Source: Deltaproteobacteria bacterium
GTDB lineage: Bacteria; Myxococcota_A; Bradymonadia; UBA7976; VGTA01
DNA length: 7,922 nt
Reading direction: 5' to 3'
Assembly: GCA_016874875.1 (NCBI GenBank)
Contig: VGTA01000126.1
Coordinates: 1-7,922, forward strand
The stretch's first letter is position 1, and the number at the start of each line of letters is the position of its first letter. This document shows positions 1 to 5,667 of the stretch, piece after piece. The notes below the pieces were generated by a model. The model made no database searches. It was not told where the DNA came from and saw only the letters and a program-made list of their open reading frames with translations. Made by a program: the position numbers and the translations under genes.

Positions 1-145
1 CCGCCTCGGCGACGCGCGCGCGCTGCCGCGCCTGTTGTCGTTGGCGCTGATGCAGGTGCAGAGCGCCGCGGACGAGGCGCTGCAGCGCGCCGCCCGCCGC
101 GCGGTGCGCGCGGTGGACCTGGCGGCAGAGCTCGAGGAGGAGTGA
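1..145 (+). CDS. C-terminal fragment of an unrecognised helical protein
   Basis: The window opens inside a reading frame whose codons start at position 2 and which ends at the TGA at 143-145. The 47 visible residues are rich in Ala, Leu and Arg with regular acidic and basic spacing (LLSLALMQVQSAADEALQRA, then an acidic ELEEE tail). This looks like amphipathic helices, for example the end of a HEAT-like or other helical-repeat protein, but that is only an impression from composition. The start and any diagnostic domain lie outside the window, so no function is assigned. It runs in the same direction as asnS; 107 bases containing a promoter-like segment separate the two, so they are probably separate transcription units. 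Confidence 0.6.
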   Translation, partial: RLGDARALPRLLSLALMQVQSAADEALQRAARRAVRAVDLAAELEEE

Positions 146-148
146 GCT

Positions 149-183
149 GGGCGCGGGGCGCGGGGCGCGGGGCGCGGGGCGCG
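149..183 (+). repeat. 7-bp tandem repeat forming a perfect G-quadruplex motif
   Basis: The unit GCGCGGG is repeated four times in tandem from 151 to 178, followed by a partial copy. Read another way, it gives four runs of four G (155-158, 162-165, 169-172, 176-179), each separated by the same CGC loop. That is a textbook intramolecular G-quadruplex pattern on the + strand. It begins only a few bases after the upstream stop codon and ends about 5 bases before the proposed -35 box of asnS. A simple slippage-prone repeat with no function is the alternative. Confidence 0.8.
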
Positions 184-187
184 CGGC

Positions 188-216
188 TTGATTTTTGAGC
201 GCCGAGAGGGTTTAAG
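188..216 (+). promoter_or_regulatory. Putative sigma70-type promoter of asnS
   Basis: TTGATT at 188-193 matches the -35 consensus at four of six bases. TTTAAG at 211-216 matches the -10 consensus at four of six, and the spacer is exactly 17 bases. This is the only AT-richer patch between the upstream gene and asnS. A short inverted repeat, GAGAG at 204-208 with CTCTC at 218-222, spans the -10 box and could be a protein-binding site or a weak hairpin in the leader. The assignment is by eye. Confidence 0.4.
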
Positions 217-236
217 GCTCTCTACGAACCCCGCTT

Positions 237-244
237 GAGGAGAG
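237..244 (+). promoter_or_regulatory. Ribosome binding site that fixes the asnS start
   Basis: GAGGAGAG lies 8 bases upstream of the ATG at 253. The frame is open further upstream to a TTG at 235, but that start would put this Shine-Dalgarno sequence inside the coding region, so ATG 253 is preferred. Confidence 0.8.
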
Positions 245-252
245 CCACCGCG

Positions 253-1701
253 ATGAGCCCCGTCCCCCCCGCCCCCCCCGCCGCGCCCCCCCCCGCCACC
301 CCCATCGCCGAGATCGTGCAGCCCCGCGCCGGCCGCGCCGCCCCCCCCGTGGGGACGGCGGTGGTGGTGCAGGGGTGGGTGCGCACCGTCCGCCACTCCA
401 AGGGCGGCTTCAGCTTCGTGGCCGTGCACGACGGCTCTTGTTTCGCGCCGCTGCAGGCGGTGGTGGGGAGCGAGCTGCCCGGCTACGACGACGTGCAGCG
501 CCTCACCACGGGCTGCGCCGTGCGGGTGTCGGGGGCGCTGGTGGCCTCCGAGGGGCAGGGGCAGGCGCTCGAGCTCAAGGCGACCGCCGTTGAGGTGGTG
601 GGCTGGGTGGAGAATCCCGACACCTACCCCATGCAGCCCAAGCGCCACAGCCTCGAGTTCCTGCGCGACAACGCGCACCTGCGCGCGCGCACCAACCTGA
701 TCGGGGCGGTGACGCGCGTGCGCAACTGCCTGGCGCAGGCGACGCACCGCTTCTTCCACGACCGCGGCTTCTTTTGGGTGCACACGCCGCTGATCACCAC
801 GAGCGACTGCGAGGGGGGCGGGGAGATGTTCCGCGTGTCCACGCTCGACCTCGCCAACCTGCCCCGCACGCCGTCGGGGGCGGTGGATTTTGGGCAGGAC
901 TTCTTTGGGCAGGAGGCGCACCTCACGGTGTCGGGGCAGCTCAACGTGGAGACGTACTGCATGGCGCTGAGCAAGGTCTACACCTTCGGCCCCACCTTCC
1001 GCGCCGAGAACAGCAACACCCGCCGCCACCTCGCGGAGTTCTGGATGATCGAGCCGGAGGTCGCCTTCGCGGACCTGATGTCGAACGCGCAGCTCGCCGC
1101 CGACTACATCCAGGCGATCTTCAGGGCGGTGCTCGACGAGCGCGGCGACGACCTAGCGTTTTTCGCGCAGCACGTGGAGAAGGACGCCGCCCGCCGCCTT
1201 GAGGCGCTGGTGGGGGCGCGCTTTGAGATGATGACCTACACCGAGGCGGTCCGCCGCCTCGAGGCCGCGCCGGTGTCGTTCGAGTACCCCGTGTCGTGGG
1301 GGATCGACCTGCAGTCGGAGCACGAGCGCTACCTGAGCGAGCAGGTGGTGGGGGGGCCGGTGATCGTGACCGACTACCCCAAGGACATCAAGGCGTTCTA
1401 TATGCGCATGAACGAGGACGGCAAGACGGTGGCGGCGATGGACATCCTCGCGCCGGGGATCGGGGAGCTGGTGGGGGGGAGCCAGCGCGAGGAGCGCCTC
1501 GACCGCCTCGACGCGCGCATGGCGGAGATGGGGCTCGACCCCGCGCCCTACTGGTGGTATCGCGACCTCCGCCGCTACGGGACGGTGCCGCACGCGGGGT
1601 TCGGGCTCGGGTTTGAGCGCGCGGTGATGTACGCGACGGGCTGCGAGAACATCCGCGAGGTGATCCCCTTCCCGCGCACGCCGCGGCAGGCGAAGTTCTG
1701 A
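253..1701 (+). CDS. asnS: Asparaginyl-tRNA synthetase (AsnRS)
   Basis: Cytoplasmic class IIb aminoacyl-tRNA synthetase that charges tRNA-Asn with asparagine using ATP. The protein has 482 residues, slightly longer than the roughly 466 of the E. coli enzyme. Residues about 37-118 form the anticodon-binding OB fold (VVVQGWVRTVRHSKGG onward). The catalytic core shows class II motif 2 at about 245-269 (FGPTFRAENSNTRRHLAEFW), a GELVGGSQREER segment at about 404-415, and motif 3 at about 449-463 (GFGLGFERAVMYATG), followed by the conserved ending IREVIPFPRTP. The residues that distinguish AsnRS from AspRS were judged from overall pattern. The first 17 or so residues are a proline/alanine tail encoded by long C runs and look non-conserved. 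The start is set by the Shine-Dalgarno at 237-244. It is probably transcribed from the promoter-like segment just upstream. Confidence 0.97.
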   Translation: MSPVPPAPPAAPPPATPIAEIVQPRAGRAAPPVGTAVVVQGWVRTVRHSKGGFSFVAVHDGSCFAPLQAVVGSELPGYDDVQRLTTGCAVRVSGALVASEGQGQALELKATAVEVVGWVENPDTYPMQPKRHSLEFLRDNAHLRARTNLIGAVTRVRNCLAQATHRFFHDRGFFWVHTPLITTSDCEGGGEMFRVSTLDLANLPRTPSGAVDFGQDFFGQEAHLTVSGQLNVETYCMALSKVYTFGPTFRAENSNTRRHLAEFWMIEPEVAFADLMSNAQLAADYIQAIFRAVLDERGDDLAFFAQHVEKDAARRLEALVGARFEMMTYTEAVRRLEAAPVSFEYPVSWGIDLQSEHERYLSEQVVGGPVIVTDYPKDIKAFYMRMNEDGKTVAAMDILAPGIGELVGGSQREERLDRLDARMAEMGLDPAPYWWYRDLRRYGTVPHAGFGLGFERAVMYATGCENIREVIPFPRTPRQAKF

Positions 1702-1737
1702 GGGGGGGGGCGTCGGGCGAGGGGCGGCGGGCGAGGG
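1702..1737 (+). repeat. G-rich direct repeat and G-quadruplex motif after asnS
   Basis: Nine consecutive G (1702-1710) start on the base after the asnS stop codon. They are followed by two copies of CGGGCGAGGG (1714-1723 and 1728-1737, period 14). With the G9 run, these give at least four G tracts of three or more separated by 3-4 base loops, a quadruplex-type pattern in the sense strand and hence in the mRNA 3' region. The rest of the 105-base gap to the next gene contains only a short near-palindrome (1768-1780) and the next ribosome binding site. I see no conventional terminator with a U tract. Confidence 0.6.
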
Positions 1738-1806
1738 TGTCCGTAAGGCGGCCTAGGGCGCGTCAGAGGGGAGCCTCCCCCCACACGCGCCCCCAAGGAG
1801 CCCCCG

Positions 1807-2640
1807 ATGCACCACACCCCCTCCGCGCCCGCCCCCCAGCCCTCCACCGCTCACCGCCAGGGGCTGCGCGCGCTAGAGCGCGACCTCGAGTCTGCGCTGC
1901 TGGGCTGGCGGGCGCGGCTGTGCGGCGCTGAGACGCCCTCGCCGCTGAGTCGCCTCGCGCCGCTCTTGGCGCCGGTGAGGGCGGTGGGGGTGCAAGCGCT
2001 CCCCAACGAGGACCTGGCGGTGTTTGAGGGCGAGCGGCTGCTGTTCGACGAGGTCTACTTCCATCACGTCGTCGCGCGCTACGCCGACCCTCGCGAGCGC
2101 CTGCTGCACGCGCTGCTCTACGCCGCTCACGAGGTGATTCACCACATCCACCACCTCAACGGCAAGCCCACGGTGCTGCAGGTGCGCGCGGTCTCGGAGG
2201 GGCTCTTGATGGAGTTCGACCTCGAGGCGGACCACCACGCCGCGCTGGTGGTGGCGGAGCTCACAGGGGAGGACCTCCTCGCCCTCAAGCGCCGTCAGGT
2301 GGAGTGCCTCTCGTCGTTCCCCGTGACCGCGGCGCACGCCCCTGGGGCGCGCCGGCGGAAGGCGGGGCGCTATGTGTCGCTCTGCGCGGAGGTGCGGGCG
2401 CGTGAGCTGGGGCTGCTCGAGGGGGGCGGGTTCCTCGTGGCCTCGTGGGAGGCCGGGCGCGCGCTCTTGGTGGAGCGCGCGGCGCTGATGGGGGTGCTCT
2501 GCGTGGGGACGCTCGGGGAGGAGGACCGCGTCTTGCTCGAGGGGGCGATGGACGAGGCCCCCGAGGGGGTGTTCGCGGCGCGCAGGGCGGCGGTCGAGGA
2601 GGTGTTCGCGCGGGCGTGGGGGATGCCGCGCGGGGCGTGA
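1807..2640 (+). CDS. Unrecognised protein with HEXXH motif, possible zinc metallopeptidase
   Basis: I do not recognise this 277-residue family. A strong Shine-Dalgarno (AAGGAG, 1795-1800) lies 6 bases before the ATG. The first 17 or so residues are Pro/His-rich and probably disordered. At residues 104-118 there is a helix-like segment, LYAAHEVIHHIHHLN, containing HEVIH (His108, Glu109, His112), the HEXXH zinc-binding pattern. About 28-32 residues later comes EFDLEADHHA (136-145), which offers Glu136, Glu140 or Asp142 as a third ligand, in the style of gluzincin-type peptidases where a second helix supplies an E..(A)D..A motif. There is no signal peptide or membrane segment, so a cytoplasmic protein is likely. 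A pure metal-binding or structural role is also possible, because the His-rich cluster (108, 112, 113, 115, 116, 143, 144) is unusual. It follows asnS on the same strand and converges on the radical SAM gene with a 7-base gap. Confidence 0.85.
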   Translation: MHHTPSAPAPQPSTAHRQGLRALERDLESALLGWRARLCGAETPSPLSRLAPLLAPVRAVGVQALPNEDLAVFEGERLLFDEVYFHHVVARYADPRERLLHALLYAAHEVIHHIHHLNGKPTVLQVRAVSEGLLMEFDLEADHHAALVVAELTGEDLLALKRRQVECLSSFPVTAAHAPGARRRKAGRYVSLCAEVRARELGLLEGGGFLVASWEAGRALLVERAALMGVLCVGTLGEEDRVLLEGAMDEAPEGVFAARRAAVEEVFARAWGMPRGA

Positions 2641-2647
2641 GCCCCCC

Positions 2648-3874
2648 TCACCGCCGCGGCTCCCCGATCTGCACCAACCCCGCCGCCGGCGCCGGGCGCA
2701 GGGCCTCGCGGGGGTGGCTGAGGCCCGCGCTCCGCGCCGCCCACTGGCGCTCGGCGAAGGTGGGGGTGCCCTCAAAGAGCGTGAGCGCCTCGGGGGTGCC
2801 CGGGGCGGGGACCTCGGCGCCGGCCTCGTTGAGGCGGACGAGGTGCTCGATGGCGCTCATGGTGACGTGGGTGCGCTCGCACACGTAGGCGCTCCGCCGC
2901 CCCGCGTCGCCCGTCTCGGCGTGGGAGAGGCCGGGGCAGTAGTTGCAGTGGTGGTGGAAGGCGCACCCCTCGCAGTCCTTGAGGTAGCTCGCCCGCCGCA
3001 CCTCGCGCTGGCGGCGGGCGGTGGGGCTGTTGTGCCAGATCTCGGCGAAGGGGGCCTCGCGCACGCTGCCCATCCACTCGCGCCAGTTGAGGCAGGGGGA
3101 GACGCGCCCGTCGGGGCTGAGGTAGCCGCTGACGGTGCCGGCGGAGCAGGTGCGGCGGTCGGAGGGGGTGCCGGGGAGCTCGTGGAGGGGGCGGGCGGCG
3201 GCGCGGTGCGGGGCCATGGCGGCGAGGGCGGCGAGGACGCGCTCGGTGGGGTCCACGCCCACCCGGCAGAGCCCAAAGTCGCTCTGGTCGTCGGGGACGA
3301 TGTGCCCGTCGAGCTCCCACTCGGCGCCGAGCTGCGCGGCGAGGGCGCCGACGCCGCGCCAGCCGGTGGCGTTGTGGGCCATGACGGGCGTCTTGAGGTT
3401 GACGCGCACGCCGCGGGCGGCGAGGAGGCGGGCGGCGTTGAGGCTCTTGGCGTGGCTCCCCTGGATGAGCGTGACGGCCTCGTGCTCGTGGGCGTGCTCG
3501 GAGTACACCGAGATGCTCACCTTGGAGACGCGCGCGGCGGCGAGGGCGTCGGCGAGGGCCTCGTCGATGAAGTTGCCGTGGGTGTTGATCTTGACGTCAA
3601 AGCCCCTCGCGCGCGCCGCCTGGATGAGCGCGAGCCCGTCGGGCCTCAGGAAGGGGTCGCCGCCGCTGATGAGGAGCATCATGACGCCCGCCTCGGCCAT
3701 CTGGTCGAGGGCGCGTAGGCCCTCTTGGTAGCTGAGCTCGTCTTGTCGGCGGTCGGTGAGGTAGCAGTGGACGCACTTGTGGTCGCATCGCCAGGTGAGG
3801 TCCCACTGCATGGAGAGCGGGGTGGCGCGCTCTAGGGCCTCGTCGAAGTAGGTGGGGGGGTGGCAGTCGCTCAT
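2648..3874 (-). CDS. Radical SAM/SPASM domain enzyme, substrate unknown
   Basis: A 408-residue cytoplasmic enzyme expected to cleave S-adenosylmethionine with a [4Fe-4S] cluster and start radical chemistry on an unidentified substrate. The radical SAM cluster motif CX3CX2C is Cys30, Cys34 and Cys37 (CDHKCVHC). The SAM-binding GGE-type motif appears as GGDP at 71-74. The C-terminal half has a full SPASM pattern for two auxiliary clusters: Cys243, then a GX4C ending at Cys261, then Cys301, 304, 310 and 313 (CX2CX5CX2C), and Cys332. SPASM proteins include PqqE, the mycofactocin maturase MftC, anaerobic sulfatase maturases and many peptide-modifying enzymes. Most act on peptides or proteins, some on heme precursors, and the sequence here does not decide which. 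About 75 residues follow the last Cys without a recognisable domain. A GGAG (complement of 3883-3886) lies 8 bases before the start. It is divergent from the McrB-type gene. Confidence 0.95.
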   Translation of the reverse strand: MSDCHPPTYFDEALERATPLSMQWDLTWRCDHKCVHCYLTDRRQDELSYQEGLRALDQMAEAGVMMLLISGGDPFLRPDGLALIQAARARGFDVKINTHGNFIDEALADALAAARVSKVSISVYSEHAHEHEAVTLIQGSHAKSLNAARLLAARGVRVNLKTPVMAHNATGWRGVGALAAQLGAEWELDGHIVPDDQSDFGLCRVGVDPTERVLAALAAMAPHRAAARPLHELPGTPSDRRTCSAGTVSGYLSPDGRVSPCLNWREWMGSVREAPFAEIWHNSPTARRQREVRRASYLKDCEGCAFHHHCNYCPGLSHAETGDAGRRSAYVCERTHVTMSAIEHLVRLNEAGAEVPAPGTPEALTLFEGTPTFAERQWAARSAGLSHPREALRPAPAAGLVQIGEPRR

Positions 3875-4032
3875 GGGGGGGGCTCCGTGGCGCGGTGAGG
3901 GGCGGGCTCGTCACGGCTCGAGGTGTGGTGAGCGTAGCAGGCTTGGGGGGAGGGCGCGAGGTGGTCACGCGGGTGGCCATTTGGCTGCGCGTTTGTTATG
4001 CAGGGGGGAGGAGCGCGTGAGGAGATCTCGAG
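3875..4032. promoter_or_regulatory. Divergent intergenic region between the radical SAM and McrB-type genes
   Basis: This 158-base gap must hold the promoters for both genes. For the + strand, TGTTAT at 3994-3999 resembles a -10 box, but no good -35 is seen at the expected distance. For the - strand, TGCTACGCT (complement of 3931-3939) resembles an extended -10, again without a clear -35. No inverted repeat of operator size stands out. Promoter positions are guesses. Confidence 0.3.
4019..4024 (+). promoter_or_regulatory. Ribosome binding site selecting the first of three ATGs of the McrB-type gene
   Basis: GAGGAG sits 8 bases before the ATG at 4033. In-frame ATGs also occur at 4042 and 4051, but they would be 17 and 26 bases away from this site and have no closer Shine-Dalgarno, so 4033 is the preferred start. 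Confidence 0.7.
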
Positions 4033-5667
4033 ATGGCGAAGATGAGCGATATGCATGAGCGCCGCTGGTGGCTCATTTTACAGAAGTCCGAGGAGCGGCT
4101 CGTCTCGGTGAGCATTGACGCTTACCGCGATGAGACGGGCAGGCGCTATCACTACGACAGCGCGGTGCCCAACCATAAGCAGCTCGCGCCGGGGGACAGG
4201 TGCGTGATCCGCCTCGATAACTCCATCGTGGGGGTGTGTGAGGTGGAGGCGATCACGATGATGCGTGACGAGAAGGTCCGGCGCCGCTGTCCGCGGTGCG
4301 ACTCAACGGCGATCCGTGAGCGTAAAGCCAAGCGGCCCGCGCTGTTTTGCCCTAAATGCCAGCACCTATTTGAGGAGGCGGCGGTGACGTCTAGCGAGGT
4401 GATCTCGTATGACGCGCGGCTCGTTCTGTATCGGCGTTTTTTGAGCGCGCCGGCGGTCGAGGAGGTGAAGGGCTGCGCTCAGGGAAAGGACGGGAGGCTC
4501 GACGAGGGAGGGAAGAGCTCCCAGCTCTCGATCTTGCACCTCTCGACAGAGGCGGTGGAGGAGCTCCTCAAGCGCTATCAGCTCGCCCCGCTCACCCCCG
4601 AGCCGCTTGCCCCTCTCGCGCTCGCAGTGGGGTTAAAGGAGCGCAGCGCGCCCCTCACCCCCCCTCACCTCATCCTCCAAGGCCCCCCCGGCACCGGCAA
4701 GAGCCACCGCCTCAACGCGCGCCTCACCCAGATCGGCGTCACGCCCGACACCCAAGCGCGCGTAGTGGGCCACGCCGACCTCACGAGCGCCGACCTCATC
4801 GGGGTCTATCGGCCCGTCATGAGAGGAGAGAGCAACGACCTCACCTACTCCTTCCGCGAGGGCCCCCTCACGCGCCTCCTCAAAGAAGCCCTACACAACC
4901 CAAATCGCCTCTACGTCCTCATCATCGAGGAGATCAACCGCGCCAACCCCGCCTCCCTGCTCGCGGAGATCTTTCAGCTCCTCGACCGCGTGGACAGCCC
5001 CGAGGGCGAGGACGCGCCGCTCCCCGGCTGGAGCGCCACCCCCGCCGACCTCGGCGAGGATGTCCGCACATACTTGGAGATCGACGACCTCCCCGACCTC
5101 GCCCAAGACCACCTCGCCAGCGGCGTCCGCCTGCCTCCCAACTTTGGCATCTGGGCGACCATGAACACCGCCGACCAGGGCGTGTTCCCCATGGACACCG
5201 CCTTCAGGAGACGCTGGACCTTTGAGTACATGGGCGTCGATGACCGCAAAGACGTGTGGGAAGGCAATGAGAGCGGGTGGAACCCCCTCGTCCCCGGCTA
5301 CCTGACCCTGCGCTGGCAGGCGCTGCGCCAGGCGATCAACAACACCCTTGAGCGCGCCCGCGTCGAGGAGGACAGGCAGCTCGGCCCCTTCTTCCTCAGC
5401 CGCCGCGAGCTCCGCGCCGAGCCCCGCGAGCTGCTCGACCACCTCCTCTACAAGGTCATCGCCTACCTCCGCCAGGACGTCGTCCGCCACACCCCCGAGG
5501 CCCTGTTCGCCGCCGAGGGGCCAGACGAGTACGTGCCGGGGCTCGCGGGGCTGTGCAGGAAGGCCCGAGCGGGGGGGCTCTTGTCGATCTTCAAGGAGGG
5601 GATCGTTAAGGGTGTGCATCAGTGGGAGCATATCTTGGCGGCGGCTGATGACCGGCGCACAACATGA
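4033..5667 (+). CDS. mcrB: McrB-type AAA+ NTPase with N-terminal zinc-ribbon targeting region
   Basis: Motor subunit of a restriction complex (544 residues), expected to form a ring that hydrolyses NTP (GTP in studied McrB proteins), translocates on DNA and activates the nuclease encoded next. AAA+ landmarks: Walker A GPPGTGKS at 217-224, Walker B LYVLIIEEINRAN at about 293-305, the McrB signature MNTAD at 377-381, and an arginine-rich FRRRW at 391-395. An acidic insertion (about 320-365) lies between Walker B and MNTAD. Residues about 10-145 are a separate domain: a beta-rich segment with YHYD..VPN and PGDRCVIRLDNSIVGVCEVE resembles the PUA/EVE-like folds of modification-dependent restriction proteins. 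It is interrupted by a zinc ribbon (Cys86, Cys89, Cys106, Cys109; CX2C-X16-CX2C). By analogy with the McrB N-terminal domain it should read the DNA target; the fold name is inference. A linker at 145-205 precedes the motor. The stop overlaps the next start as ATGA. Confidence 0.93.
   Translation: MAKMSDMHERRWWLILQKSEERLVSVSIDAYRDETGRRYHYDSAVPNHKQLAPGDRCVIRLDNSIVGVCEVEAITMMRDEKVRRRCPRCDSTAIRERKAKRPALFCPKCQHLFEEAAVTSSEVISYDARLVLYRRFLSAPAVEEVKGCAQGKDGRLDEGGKSSQLSILHLSTEAVEELLKRYQLAPLTPEPLAPLALAVGLKERSAPLTPPHLILQGPPGTGKSHRLNARLTQIGVTPDTQARVVGHADLTSADLIGVYRPVMRGESNDLTYSFREGPLTRLLKEALHNPNRLYVLIIEEINRANPASLLAEIFQLLDRVDSPEGEDAPLPGWSATPADLGEDVRTYLEIDDLPDLAQDHLASGVRLPPNFGIWATMNTADQGVFPMDTAFRRRWTFEYMGVDDRKDVWEGNESGWNPLVPGYLTLRWQALRQAINNTLERARVEEDRQLGPFFLSRRELRAEPRELLDHLLYKVIAYLRQDVVRHTPEALFAAEGPDEYVPGLAGLCRKARAGGLLSIFKEGIVKGVHQWEHILAAADDRRTT

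Noticed and set aside
235..252. Upstream TTG start for asnS, adding six residues
   Set aside because: The best Shine-Dalgarno (237-244) would lie inside this extension and is ideally spaced for the ATG at 253.
1768..1780. Near-palindrome GGGGAGCCTCCCC as a terminator after asnS
   Set aside because: The stem is about five pairs around a three-base loop, with no U tract; likely chance in G/C-run DNA.
1873..2775. 300-residue - strand frame across the HEXXH gene and the end of the radical SAM gene
   Set aside because: Arg/Pro/His-rich low-complexity translation with no ribosome binding site, and it conflicts with two better-supported genes.
2714..3718. Long + strand reading frame antisense to the radical SAM gene
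   Set aside because: Its translation is low-complexity Gly/Ala/Val/Glu, as expected for the complement of GC-rich codons, and the opposite strand has clear radical SAM and SPASM motifs.
3871..4056. 61-residue reading frame on the - strand ending in an ATGA overlap with the radical SAM start, considered as a precursor peptide
   Set aside because: It starts inside the divergent McrB-type gene, has no ribosome binding site, and its composition looks like random GC-rich translation. An ATGA overlap arises whenever a start codon is followed by A, so it is weak evidence.
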